From: JACDAV01 sp964626755 | GTDB lineage: Bacteria > Chloroflexota > Limnocylindria > Limnocylindrales > CSP1-4 | Direction: 5' to 3' | DNA: 64,000 nt | Assembly: GCA_964626755.1 (NCBI GenBank) | Contig: CAZVGO010000006.1 | Location: 1 to 64,000 of the forward strand | In this document: positions 37,078 to 45,763 of the stretch, one piece after another | Layout of the letters: each line of letters opens with the position of its first letter | Numbering within the stretch: the first letter of the stretch is position 1 | The notes under the pieces: generated by a model | What the model was told of the DNA's origin: nothing | What the model saw: the letters and a program-made list of their open reading frames with translations, nothing else | Database searches by the model: none | Made by a program: the position numbers and the translations under genes

Positions 37078-40000
37078 GTGGTCCTCGACGCCCCCCACGA
37101 CGCCCGCTTCGAGCCGGAACCGATGAGCCGGATCGGCACGCGCCGCGAGCCGGACCCGCTCGACCAGCTGCCCGTCTGGGCCGGGCTCGTCGACGCGCCA
37201 AAGACGGGCGAGCTGGTTGATCCGCCGACCGGCCTCGATGCGCTTCTCAGGGGGCTGAACCCGGAACAGCTCCGCGCGGTCACCCACGGTGAGGGGCCGC
37301 TGCTCGTCGTCGCGGGAGCAGGGACCGGCAAGACCCAGGTCATCACCCGCCGGATCGCCTGGCTGATCGGGACGCGCCGGGCGAAGCCGTCGGAGGTCCT
37401 CGGCCTGACGTTCACGGACAAGGCAGCGGACGAGATGCAGGTCCGGGTCGATCAGCTGGTGCCCTACGGCTACACGGACACGGCGATCGGCACGTTCCAC
37501 GCGTTCGGCGACCGGCTCATCCGCGAGTTCGCGCTCGAGCTGGGTCTGCCGACGGACGTCCGCGTGCTGTCGCGGCCGGAGGTCGTGATCTTCCTGCGCG
37601 AGCATCTGTTCGAGTTCGACCTCGACGAGTACCGGCCGCTCGGCGACCCGACCCGGTTCCTGTCGGCCCTCGCTACGCTGTTCAGCCGGTGCAAGGACGA
37701 GGACGTCTCGCCGGCCGCTTACCTCGACCATGCGGATCGCGTCGCGGCGGAGGCAGCGGCGGTCGCCGACGCGCTCGCGGCCACGGACGACGCGACGGAC
37801 GCGGATCGCGACGCGGCGGACGCGGCGGGCGAGACCGCCCGGCGGCAGGTCGAGCTCGCACGGGCGTTCGGCCGATACCAGGCGCTGCTGGCGGCCAACG
37901 GGTTCATCGATTTCGGCGACCAGGTGAGCCTCGCGCTCCGGCTCGTGCGCGAATCGCCGGCGATTCGCGAGCAACTCCAGAAGCGCTTCCGGTATGTCCT
38001 CGTCGACGAGTTACAGGACACGAACCGGGCCCAGTCGGAGCTCGTGGCGTTGCTCGCCGAGCCGCATCGCAACGTGACGGTCGTCGGCGACGACGACCAG
38101 TCGATCTACAAGTTCCGGGGCGCGGCGATCAGCAACATCCTCGAGTTCCAGGAGCGTTATCGCGGCGCCCGCATCGTCGTCCTCCGCCGCAACTACCGGA
38201 GTCTCGGCCCGATCCTCGACGCGTCGTACCGGCTCGTCCGGTTCAACGACCCGGACCGGCTCGAGGTCCGGAGCGGGCTGTCGAAGAGGCTCCGATCAGA
38301 GCGCGTCGCTGACGCGCCGCCGCCCGTCCGGCTCGAGGCATTCGCGAGCGGCTCGGAAGAGGCGGACTGGGTGGCGGCGGAGATCGGCCGCCGGATCGCC
38401 TCCGGCGCACGTCCCCGCGACCACGCCGTCCTCGTCCGCGCGAACGCGGCCGCGGATCCGATCCTGCGGAGCCTGAACCTGGCCGGGATCCCATGGCGAT
38501 TCAGCGGGACGTCCGGGTTGTACGCCCGACCCGAGGTCAGGCTGCTCCTCGCGTTCCTCCGGTCGGTCGCCGACCCGGCGTCGAGCGTCGACGTCTACGG
38601 CCTTGCCGCATCGGACGTGTACGCGCTGGGCGGTCCGGACCTGACGGCGATCGTGAACAGCGCCCGGCGCCGCAACCGCTCGTTGTGGGACGTCCTCGAG
38701 GAGCTGGACCGGCAGCCCGGCATCCTGCGGCTCTCTCCGGAGACGCGGGCCGCGGTCACAAAGCTCGTCGCGGACATGCGCGGGTACCTCCGGCTGGCCC
38801 ACGAGCGACCGGCGGGCGAGGTGCTCTACGCGTTCCTGCGGGGAACCGGGCTCCTTGCCCGCCTCGCCGCGACGGACTCGGTGGCCGCGGAGGAAGCGCT
38901 CCAGAACATCGCCCGATTCTTCGAGATCGTCCGCGCCCAGTCGGCGCTGCTCGCGGACGACCGGGCGATCTTCGTCGCCCGCCACCTCCAGACGCTCATC
39001 CAGGCCGGGGACGATCCGCCGACCGCGGAAGTCGATCCGGACGCTGACGCGGTCGCCGTGCTGACCGTCCACAAGGCGAAGGGGCTCGAGTTCCCGGTCG
39101 TGTTCCTGCCGGGACTCGTGACGGACCGCTTCCCTGCCCGGTCGCGGCCGGACACGCTGGCCCTCCCCCTGGCGCTCGTGAAGGAGACGCTGCCGGAAGG
39201 CGACTTCCAGCTCCAGGAGGAGCGTCGCCTGTTCTACGTCGCGATGACCCGGGCCCGCGACGAGCTGATCCTCTCGCATGCCGCCGACTACGGCGGAGCC
39301 CGCGCGCGAAGGATTTCGCCGTTCGTCCTCGAAGCGCTCGACCTGCCGGTCGCGGCCGGGACGCCGGGCAGTGGCGTGCGGGCCTCGACGCCGCTCGAGC
39401 GACTGGTGTCGTTCGAGCCCACCGCGCCGGCGCCCATCGCCGACCGCGACCCGTCGGCCGAGCCGCTCGTACTGAGCTTCTCCGCGATCGACGACTACCT
39501 GACCTGCCCGCTGAAGTTCAAGTACGCCCACGTGCTGCGCGTCCCGCTCGCGCCTCATCACGCGATGATCTACGGTGCCGCGCTTCACAAGGCGGTCCAG
39601 GAGTTCCACCGGCGCCAGGCGCGCGGCGAGCCGATGACAGAGCCGGAGCTGTTCGAGGCGTTCGAACGCGCCTGGTCAAACGAAGGGTTCCTGTCCCGGG
39701 AGCACGAGGAGGCGCGGCTCGACTCGGGGCGCGCCGCGCTCCGCCGGTTCCGCGAGGAGCTGCTCCTGCCGGACGCGGTCCTGCCGGCGTGGGTCGAGCG
39801 CGAGTTCAGCTTCATCCTCGACGGCGACCGCGTCCGCGGCCGCTGGGACCGGGTCGACATCGAGCCGGCCGACGGGCTCGTTCCGGTCGGGCCCGGCCCG
39901 GCGCCCACGACCGTGAGCGAGCCACACGCCGACGTCGTCACGCCGACCCTGCCACTGCTCGGCCGGGAGCGGGTCACGATCACCGACTACAAGTCGAGCG

Positions 40001-40299
40001 ACGTGCGAGACCCGGCCCGGGCCCGACAGCGCGCTCGCGATTCGCTCCAGCTCCAGATCTATGCGATGGGCTACGAAGCGCTGACCGGCCGGCTGCCGGA
40101 CGCGGTCCAGCTCCACTTCCTCGAGTCCGGCCTCGTTGGACGCGCAGACGTCGACCCGAAGCGACTCGAGAAGGCGCGCGGGCAGATCGCGAAGGTGGCC
40201 GCGGGGATGCGGGCCCGCGACTACACGCCGAAGCCCGACCATCTGTCGTGCTCGTACTGCCCGTTCCGCGAGATCTGCCCGTCGAGTGTCGTCCGGTGA
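37078..40299 (+). CDS. UvrD/Rep-type helicase fused to a RecB-like nuclease
   Basis: 1073 aa DNA-processing enzyme. The N-terminal two thirds is a superfamily 1 helicase: Walker A AGAGTGKTQVITRRIAWL, LTFTDKAADEM, VDELQDTN, GDDDQSIYKFRGA, and VHKAKGLEFPVVFLP. The last 280 residues form a PD-(D/E)XK nuclease: GAALHKAVQEFHRR, RWDRVDI and VTITDYKSSD. One Cys (LTCPLKF) before and three after it (CSYCPFREIC) form an AddB/AdnA-type iron-sulfur staple. This is the layout of AdnA/AdnB-like end-processing enzymes. GTG 37078 is the longest start; ATG 37123 is possible. Confidence 0.9.
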   Translation: MVLDAPHDARFEPEPMSRIGTRREPDPLDQLPVWAGLVDAPKTGELVDPPTGLDALLRGLNPEQLRAVTHGEGPLLVVAGAGTGKTQVITRRIAWLIGTRRAKPSEVLGLTFTDKAADEMQVRVDQLVPYGYTDTAIGTFHAFGDRLIREFALELGLPTDVRVLSRPEVVIFLREHLFEFDLDEYRPLGDPTRFLSALATLFSRCKDEDVSPAAYLDHADRVAAEAAAVADALAATDDATDADRDAADAAGETARRQVELARAFGRYQALLAANGFIDFGDQVSLALRLVRESPAIREQLQKRFRYVLVDELQDTNRAQSELVALLAEPHRNVTVVGDDDQSIYKFRGAAISNILEFQERYRGARIVVLRRNYRSLGPILDASYRLVRFNDPDRLEVRSGLSKRLRSERVADAPPPVRLEAFASGSEEADWVAAEIGRRIASGARPRDHAVLVRANAAADPILRSLNLAGIPWRFSGTSGLYARPEVRLLLAFLRSVADPASSVDVYGLAASDVYALGGPDLTAIVNSARRRNRSLWDVLEELDRQPGILRLSPETRAAVTKLVADMRGYLRLAHERPAGEVLYAFLRGTGLLARLAATDSVAAEEALQNIARFFEIVRAQSALLADDRAIFVARHLQTLIQAGDDPPTAEVDPDADAVAVLTVHKAKGLEFPVVFLPGLVTDRFPARSRPDTLALPLALVKETLPEGDFQLQEERRLFYVAMTRARDELILSHAADYGGARARRISPFVLEALDLPVAAGTPGSGVRASTPLERLVSFEPTAPAPIADRDPSAEPLVLSFSAIDDYLTCPLKFKYAHVLRVPLAPHHAMIYGAALHKAVQEFHRRQARGEPMTEPELFEAFERAWSNEGFLSREHEEARLDSGRAALRRFREELLLPDAVLPAWVEREFSFILDGDRVRGRWDRVDIEPADGLVPVGPGPAPTTVSEPHADVVTPTLPLLGRERVTITDYKSSDVRDPARARQRARDSLQLQIYAMGYEALTGRLPDAVQLHFLESGLVGRADVDPKRLEKARGQIAKVAAGMRARDYTPKPDHLSCSYCPFREICPSSVVR

Positions 40300-40412
40300 G
40301 CGCCGGTCAATAGGGCATTCGCCCGAGTAGTCAGCGCCGGCGCATTGAGGCAATCTCCAGTTTGCCCGCTCGGGGACGGGTTGATCCCTCTTGGGCACGG
40401 AGGGTTTGGGCG

Positions 40413-40859
40413 TTGGGGGAGACCGAACGGGGCACACCCGACGGGCTCGCCGTCCCCGGGCGGGAGGCGCGGGCGCCGAGCGGTCGCGTCCTCGTGGTGG
40501 ACGATGAGTCGGCCGTCCGGAATCTCGTCCAGTCCGTGCTCCGGACGATGGGCTACGAGGTGACGGTCGCGTCGGGCGGCCGCGAAGCGCTTCGCGCCAT
40601 CTACTCCGAGTCCGCGACGCCGGCACTGCTTGTGACCGACATCGACATGCCGGGCATGACCGGGATCGAGCTGGCCGCCCGGCTCACCGCCGAGCGGCCG
40701 GCCGTCCGCGTGATCTTCATGACCGGCGATACGGCGAGCGCCCAGCGTGCCCGCGACCGCGCCGCGGCGTTCATCGCCGCGGTGCTCCTCAAGCCGTTCA
40801 CGACAGCCGAGCTGCGCGAGGTCGTTCGCGCGACGATCGGGGAGCCGCCGCGGGGCTAG
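40413..40859 (+). CDS. Single-domain response regulator receiver
   Basis: 148 aa; a CheY-like receiver after a 25-residue disordered start. The acidic pair is in VLVVDDE, the phospho-acceptor Asp76 in LLVTDIDMPGMTG, the switch Thr in IFMTGD, and Lys in LLKPF. No output domain and no kinase nearby, so it may work by protein contact or in a phosphorelay. TTG 40413 has GGAGGG eight bases upstream. The 113 bases before it (40300-40412) show no certain element. Confidence 0.85.
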   Translation: MGETERGTPDGLAVPGREARAPSGRVLVVDDESAVRNLVQSVLRTMGYEVTVASGGREALRAIYSESATPALLVTDIDMPGMTGIELAARLTAERPAVRVIFMTGDTASAQRARDRAAAFIAAVLLKPFTTAELREVVRATIGEPPRG

Positions 40860-40862
40860 ACT
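40857..40862 (+). promoter_or_regulatory. -10 box seven bases before a start codon
   Basis: TAGACT overlaps the TAG stop of the receiver gene and lies seven bases before ATG 40870, the spacing expected of a leaderless transcript. Confidence 0.45.
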
Positions 40863-40869
40863 CGGGGCG

Positions 40870-41244
40870 ATGGAGGCCCGCGACCGGCTGACGAACCTGG
40901 CCCTGTTCGCCGCCGCCGCGCTGGTCTGGATTCTCGTGGGTCTCGTCGTCACGACCCGCGACCCGCAGATCGATCCGGGCGTGGGCTTCGTCGGCGCAGT
41001 CCTCATCGGCGTCGCCGTGGGACTGACGGCGATGCCGCTGTTCTGGCTGTCGGTCTTCGCCCGCCACCGGCGGATCGCGTACCGTGGCGACTGGATTCGT
41101 GCGATCCGGCGGGGTGCGTGGGTGACGGTCGTCGTGGCCGTCCTCGTCGTGCTCCGGCTGCAGGGCCTGTTCGAACCGGCGATCGCGCTGTTCATCCTCG
41201 CCATGGTCGTCGTCGCGGAGGCGACGTTGTCTGTCGAGCGATGA
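40870..41244 (+). CDS. Four-helix membrane protein, unknown
   Basis: 124 aa with four predicted transmembrane helices (LALFAAAALVWILVGLVV, VGFVGAVLIGVAVGLTAMPLFW, AWVTVVVAVLVVL, PAIALFILAMVVVAEATL) and a basic loop ARHRRIAYRGDWIRAIRRG between the second and third. No family recognised. No SD is seen; the start follows a -10 box directly, so it is probably leaderless. The amidohydrolase gene starts 19 bases after it. Confidence 0.7.
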   Translation: MEARDRLTNLALFAAAALVWILVGLVVTTRDPQIDPGVGFVGAVLIGVAVGLTAMPLFWLSVFARHRRIAYRGDWIRAIRRGAWVTVVVAVLVVLRLQGLFEPAIALFILAMVVVAEATLSVER

Positions 41245-41263
41245 GAGCAGCCGGAGGAAAGCG

Positions 41264-42472
41264 TTGACGTCGCCTCTCGTTGCAACCCGACCGGCCGAGC
41301 CCTACGGCGATGCCAAACGTCGCCTCGCGGAGGCCGTTCACGCGAACCGGGCCGAGATCCTCGAGCTGTCGCACCGGATCCACGCCAATCCGGAGCCGGC
41401 CTTCGAGGAGCGGCAAGCGGCGACGTGGATCGCGGAGATCCTCGCCCGCCACGGATTCGCCGTCGAGCATCCGGCCGGCAGCCTGGAAACCGCCATCCGG
41501 GCCGTGCGGCGTGGGGGGCGAGGCGGGCGGGCACCGCGGATCGGGATCCTCGCCGAGTACGACGCGCTGCCCGGGCTGGGTCACGGCTGCGGCCACAACA
41601 CGATGGCCGCGCAGGGCGTCGGGGCGGCGATCGCCCTTGCCGCCATCGCCGACGATCTGCCCGGCGAGATCGTGTTCCTCGGCACTCCCGCCGAGGAGCG
41701 AGGGAGTGGCAAGCAGGTGATGATCGACGACGGACTGTTCGCGGGGATCGACGCCGCGCTCCTGTACCACCCGTGCGACCGCAACCACGTCCAGAGCGAA
41801 CCGCTCGCATCGGAGGACGTCCACGTCACGTTTTCCGGCCTGCAGGCACACGCCGCCGCCGACCCGTGGGAAGGGCGCAATGCGCTCGACGCGCTCGTCC
41901 TCCTGTTCACCTCGGTCGGCCTGTGGCGGCAGCAGCTCCGGACGCACGCCCGAGTCCACGGGGTCGTCACCGAGGGCGGCACGGCCGCCAACATCATTCC
42001 CGATCGCGCGGCGGCATGGTTCATGCTCCGGAGCGCCGACCAGGCGTACTACGACGAGATGCGCGAGCGGTTCCGGGCCATCGCCGAGGGCGCGGCCCTC
42101 GCCACCGGCACGACCGTCGAGGTCGTGTTCTCCGGCGGAGCGACGACGATGAAGCCGAACAGAACGCTCGAGACGCGCTGGATCGCGAACGCCGCCGCCT
42201 ACGGCATCGAGGACGACGGGCCGGATCCGTCGTCGGGCAGCACGGACATGGGCAACGTGAGCTGGGTCTGCCCGACGATCCATCCCGAGCTGGCGATCGC
42301 ACCGCCGGGCACTCCCGGTCACTCAACGCTGTTCCGCGAGGCGGCCGCCACCCCGAAGGCAGACGAGACGACCCTGCTCGCCGCCACGCTCGTGGCCCAG
42401 ACGGCCTATGAGCTGTTCGCGGACCCATCGCTCGTGAAAGCTGCCTGGCGGGAGTTCCGCGCGGAGGGCTGA
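41264..42472 (+). CDS. M20-family amidohydrolase (AbgB/carboxypeptidase-like)
   Basis: 402 aa zinc-dependent amidohydrolase of peptidase family M20D. Metal-site segments: GHGCGHNTMA, GTPAEERGSGK, and ALLYHPCDRN; the dimerisation domain contains HVTFSGLQAHAAADPWEGRNALDALV. Related enzymes cleave p-aminobenzoyl-glutamate, N-acyl amino acids or indole-amino acid conjugates; the substrate here is not readable. TTG 41264 has an excellent GGAGGAAAG upstream. It is followed by a ureohydrolase gene with its own promoter. Confidence 0.88.
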   Translation: MTSPLVATRPAEPYGDAKRRLAEAVHANRAEILELSHRIHANPEPAFEERQAATWIAEILARHGFAVEHPAGSLETAIRAVRRGGRGGRAPRIGILAEYDALPGLGHGCGHNTMAAQGVGAAIALAAIADDLPGEIVFLGTPAEERGSGKQVMIDDGLFAGIDAALLYHPCDRNHVQSEPLASEDVHVTFSGLQAHAAADPWEGRNALDALVLLFTSVGLWRQQLRTHARVHGVVTEGGTAANIIPDRAAAWFMLRSADQAYYDEMRERFRAIAEGAALATGTTVEVVFSGGATTMKPNRTLETRWIANAAAYGIEDDGPDPSSGSTDMGNVSWVCPTIHPELAIAPPGTPGHSTLFREAAATPKADETTLLAATLVAQTAYELFADPSLVKAAWREFRAEG

Positions 42473-42487
42473 CGGCACCCCGGCGGG

Positions 42488-42606
42488 TGCTAGGATCGTC
42501 GAGGCGCGCCCCGCTGGACGACCGGATCGCACCGGCGGCGCTCCCAGCGAGACGGACGGCCCACCGGCCGGCCGACGCGGCGCCCGTCTCCCGGAGGTCC
42601 CCGATC
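42488..42606 (+). promoter_or_regulatory. Promoter and about 100-base leader of the ureohydrolase gene
   Basis: TGCTAGGAT (42488-42496) is an extended -10 like others in the window. The RNA would carry a leader of about 100 bases, much longer than its neighbours, with a hairpin (GATCGTC at 42494-42500 pairing with GACGACCGGATC downstream) and an SD (GGAGG 42593-42597). I could not assign a riboswitch class. Confidence 0.4.
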
Positions 42607-43674
42607 GTGGCCGAGCGCCCCCACGACCCCCAGCCCGGCGGCGGATTCGCGGCGCGCAACGGCTGGGACCGCGAGTACGAGACGTTCAGCGATTTCGACC
42701 TGCCGATCTATGTCGGGCCGAGCACGTTCCAGAAGCTGCCGTGGGTCACGGATCCGGCAGAGTTGCGCGCAAAGGCCGTCGACGTCGCGATCGTTGGGGC
42801 GCCATTCGACGATGCGGTCTCCCACCGGCCCGGAGCCCGCTTCGGGCCCCGGGCGATCCGCGAGGCGAACTATGCGACCGGCTCGCTTCACTCGCTCCAG
42901 CACCCGGGTGAGCTCCAGCCCTTCGAGGTCCTGACGGTCGTCGACGCCGGCGACGCAAACGTCGTGCCGGCGTTCCTCGAGCGCGGCCACGCGATGATCT
43001 ACCGCAAGGTCCGCGAGGTCGCCGCGACCGGCGCGATCCCGATCGTCCTGGGTGGCGACCACTCGATCACCTGGCCGGCGGCGACCGCGGTCGCCGAGCT
43101 GCGCGGCCCCGGCAGCGTCGGGATCGTTCACTTCGACGCCCACGCGGACACGGCACCCGAGGACTGGGGGCAGCTCGCCGGGCACGGCACCCCGATGCGT
43201 CGGCTCATCGAGTCCGGCGCGGTCAGGGGCAGGAACTTCGTCCAGGTGGGGCTGCGCGGCTACTGGCCGCCGGTCGACGTGTTCCGCTGGATGAAGGACC
43301 AGGGGATGCGCTGGCACTTCATGCGGGAGATGGAGGAACGCGGCGCGGAGGCCGTCGTCGCCGACGCGATCTCCGAGGCCCTCGACGGGCCGGAATTCAT
43401 CTACCTGAGCGTCGACATCGACGTCATCGACCCCGGCCTCGCGCCGGGAACCGGGACCCCCGAACCCGGCGGAATGCTCACCCGCGAGCTGCTTCGCGCC
43501 GTTCGCCAGGTCGTCGGGGCGGTGGAGCTCGCGGGCATGGATGTCGTCGAGGTCAGCCCGCCGTACGACCACGCGGAGATCACGGCGATGGCGGCGAACC
43601 GCGCGGTCCTCGAGGCAATCGGGGCGTTGGCCGCAAAGAAGGCCGCCGGCGGGACCATCCGCCGGCAGGGCTGA
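42607..43674 (+). CDS. Agmatinase/arginase-family ureohydrolase
   Basis: 355 aa Mn-dependent hydrolase of a guanidino group. Metal ligands are visible: His152 in GGDHSITW, Asp177/His179/Asp181 in HFDAHADT, and Asp270/Asp272 in SVDIDVIDP. The overall pattern is nearest agmatinase, but guanidinobutyrase, proclavaminate amidinohydrolase and guanidine hydrolase share it. GTG 42607 was chosen over an in-frame upstream ATG because GGAGG precedes it by nine bases and the N-terminus fits. A methyltransferase gene starts directly after the stop. Confidence 0.88.
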   Translation: MAERPHDPQPGGGFAARNGWDREYETFSDFDLPIYVGPSTFQKLPWVTDPAELRAKAVDVAIVGAPFDDAVSHRPGARFGPRAIREANYATGSLHSLQHPGELQPFEVLTVVDAGDANVVPAFLERGHAMIYRKVREVAATGAIPIVLGGDHSITWPAATAVAELRGPGSVGIVHFDAHADTAPEDWGQLAGHGTPMRRLIESGAVRGRNFVQVGLRGYWPPVDVFRWMKDQGMRWHFMREMEERGAEAVVADAISEALDGPEFIYLSVDIDVIDPGLAPGTGTPEPGGMLTRELLRAVRQVVGAVELAGMDVVEVSPPYDHAEITAMAANRAVLEAIGALAAKKAAGGTIRRQG

Positions 43675-43675
43675 G

Positions 43676-44545
43676 ATCGGCTCGTCGGACGGAGCCGGGG
43701 AAGGGAGCGCGGCCGAGGCCGCCGCCCTGGCGCGCCTGTACGACCTCGACCTCGCGGACGACCCGGGCGACATCGACCTCTACCTCGCACTGGCGGGCCG
43801 GACCGGCGGCCCGATCCTCGAGCTGGGAGTGGGCACCGGACGGTTGGCAGTGCCGCTCGCCCGGGCGGGCCACGACGTGACGGGGGTCGACAATGACCGG
43901 GCAATGCTCGATCGGGCGCGCCGCGCGGCCGCGGCGGCGGGTCGCGAGACGGCGGCACGGCTCGGGCTCGTCGAGGCGGACATCGTCGGCCTTCGCCTGC
44001 CGGCGGCCGGGTCGTTCCGTCTGGCAATCCTCGCCCTCAACACGCTCCTCGCGCTGGGGACCCGCGAAGCGCAACGCGCCGCGCTCGGGACGATGGCGGC
44101 TCATCTCGCGCCCGGAGGGCTGGCAGTCGCCGACGTGTGGCAGCCGAACGTCGAGGACCTGGCCCGGTTCGACGGCCGCCTCGCGCTCGAGTACGGTCGG
44201 CGGGATCCGGAGAGCGGCCACCCGGTCACGAAGATCGCCTCGGCCCAGCACGATGCGTCCCGCCAGGGCGTGACCCTCACGACGATCTACGAGGAGGGTG
44301 AGCCCGGGGCCCCGCCCGCCCGCTGGATGAGGGTCGACCGGCTCCGGCTCGTGTCGGGCGACGAGCTCCGGGGCATGGCGGAAGACGCCGGGCTCGAGAT
44401 CGAGCGGGTTGCCGGTGGCTACGACCTCGAGCCGAGCGGGCCTTCCAGCGAGCGGGCCATCCTCGTCGCCGTTCGAAACCTCGGGCCGACGGCGTCGCGG
44501 AGCTCCGCCTCGGACCTCGGTGAGCGGTCGCCGGCCCAGGGTTGA
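43676..44545 (+). CDS. Class I SAM-dependent methyltransferase
   Basis: 289 aa. Motif I ILELGVGTGRLAVPLARAG, the acidic end of strand 2 (VTGVDNDRAML), and post-motif LAILALNTLLALGT are the Rossmann-fold methyltransferase pattern; substrate unknown. The start is unusual. No ATG, GTG or TTG exists in frame before motif I except ATG 43541, 134 bases inside the preceding gene, whose translation is an Arg/Ser shadow. ATC 43676 follows the ureohydrolase stop by one base and has AGGG five bases upstream, so I take it as the start. Confidence 0.75.
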   Translation: MGSSDGAGEGSAAEAAALARLYDLDLADDPGDIDLYLALAGRTGGPILELGVGTGRLAVPLARAGHDVTGVDNDRAMLDRARRAAAAAGRETAARLGLVEADIVGLRLPAAGSFRLAILALNTLLALGTREAQRAALGTMAAHLAPGGLAVADVWQPNVEDLARFDGRLALEYGRRDPESGHPVTKIASAQHDASRQGVTLTTIYEEGEPGAPPARWMRVDRLRLVSGDELRGMAEDAGLEIERVAGGYDLEPSGPSSERAILVAVRNLGPTASRSSASDLGERSPAQG

Positions 44546-44587
44546 GGTTGCCGGGACCTTCGGGGAGTCCCGGGTACGGGTCCTGAT

Positions 44588-44596
44588 TGGTATAGT
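44588..44596 (+). promoter_or_regulatory. Extended -10 of the TadZ-like gene
   Basis: TGGTATAGT, a near-consensus extended -10. ATG 44604 follows after seven bases, predicting a leaderless mRNA. Confidence 0.6.
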
Positions 44597-44603
44597 CGGG
44601 CGG

Positions 44604-45749
44604 ATGCCACCGAGTGACCAGACGCGCCTGCTGCTCGTGGAGGACGTGCCGCAGGTGGCGCAGTACATCCGCGGCCTGCTCAGCGCCCAGGCGTCGATCA
44701 AGCTGCTCGACGTCCTGACCGACGGCTCCCGGGTGATCGCCACGGTGGGCCAGCTCCGGCCGGACATCGTCCTCGTCGACGCCCTGCTCCAGGGCCGGAT
44801 CAAGGGCATGCAGCTGGTCGAGCAGATCCGCGCGGCCGCGCTGGGGGTGCCGGTCATCGTCCTGACCGTCCCGCAGCAGCCGATCGAATCGTCGATCGAG
44901 CGCGGGGTCCACGGTGTCCTGGCGATGCCGTTTTCCGGCTACGACCTCATTACCCGGGTGAACCAGGTCCGCAAGGATTTCGCCACCACCACCTCGATCG
45001 GTTCGTCGAGCATCGTGTCCGTATTTGCCCCGAAGGGTGGCGTCGGCAAGACGACGATCGCGTTCAACCTGGCCTGCGCGATCCACCAGCTCGGCCAGCG
45101 CACGGTCCTCATCGACGGCAGCCTCCAGTTCGGCGACCTCCGCTCACTTCTCAAGGTCCCGGTCGATTCGCCGTCGATCCTCGACCTGCCCACCGACAGG
45201 ATCGCCGAGGGCGACCTGCAGGACGTCCTGTGGCGCGATCCGTCGGGGATCGACATCCTCCTCGCGCCGCCCCGCGTCGAGATGGCGGAGATGGTCACGA
45301 ACCGCGACGTCGACAAGGTCCTCTCGCTCCTGCGCCGGGTCTACCAGGCGATCGTGATCGACATGTCCTCGGCGATCAACGACATCAACCTCGCGTTCCT
45401 CGACGCGAGCGACACGATCATCGAGATCGTCACTTATGACTCGACGACGATCCATAACACGATCGCGGTCGCGGACACGTTCCGGACGATCGGCTACGCG
45501 GCGACGAAGGTCCATTACCTGATCAACCGGGCCGACTCGCCGGGCGGCATCAGTCCGGACGAGCTCGCCAAGGCGCTCGGGCGGGTTCCCGAGCACAGCG
45601 TCGTGTCCGACGGCAAGCTCGTCGTCCAGTGCAACAACGACGGCGTCCCGTTCGTGCTTGCCAGCCCGGGCGCGCAGATCAGCCGGGACATCGTCCGCAT
45701 CGCGAGCGAGCTCGTCGCGACCCGGACGCCCGAAGTGGCCCGGCGGTAA
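44604..45749 (+). CDS. TadZ/CpaE-like protein: receiver domain plus MinD/ParA ATPase
   Basis: 381 aa. Residues 1-125 form a receiver-like domain (RLLLVEDVPQVAQYIRGLL; IVLVDALLQG at the phospho-site; the usual Lys region reads AMPF, so the Lys is lost). Residues 135-375 are a deviant Walker A ATPase (FAPKGGVGKTTIAFNLA, VLIDGSLQFGD, IVIDMSSAINDINL). This is the layout of CpaE/TadZ, which places type IV Tad pili at a cell site. No other tad/cpa gene is in the window, so its pilus locus may lie elsewhere or the protein localises something else. Confidence 0.85.
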   Translation: MPPSDQTRLLLVEDVPQVAQYIRGLLSAQASIKLLDVLTDGSRVIATVGQLRPDIVLVDALLQGRIKGMQLVEQIRAAALGVPVIVLTVPQQPIESSIERGVHGVLAMPFSGYDLITRVNQVRKDFATTTSIGSSSIVSVFAPKGGVGKTTIAFNLACAIHQLGQRTVLIDGSLQFGDLRSLLKVPVDSPSILDLPTDRIAEGDLQDVLWRDPSGIDILLAPPRVEMAEMVTNRDVDKVLSLLRRVYQAIVIDMSSAINDINLAFLDASDTIIEIVTYDSTTIHNTIAVADTFRTIGYAATKVHYLINRADSPGGISPDELAKALGRVPEHSVVSDGKLVVQCNNDGVPFVLASPGAQISRDIVRIASELVATRTPEVARR

Positions 45750-45763
45750 GGTCGGGCTGTCGC

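Noticed and set aside
40300..40412. c-di-GMP riboswitch before the receiver gene
   Set aside because: The gap has GC-rich stretches and GGCAATCTCC-like sequence, but none of the conserved class I or II core bases align.
42497..42606. Guanidine-I (ykkC) riboswitch before the ureohydrolase gene
   Set aside because: The leader begins CTAGGATCG and has CTGGACGAC, loosely like the class, but the conserved core and 3' sequence do not line up by eye. Kept only as a structured leader.
43541..43675. Long N-terminal extension of the methyltransferase from ATG 43541
   Set aside because: The 45 extra residues are Arg/Ser/Pro-rich and simply translate the ureohydrolase gene in another frame; no conserved sequence is present.
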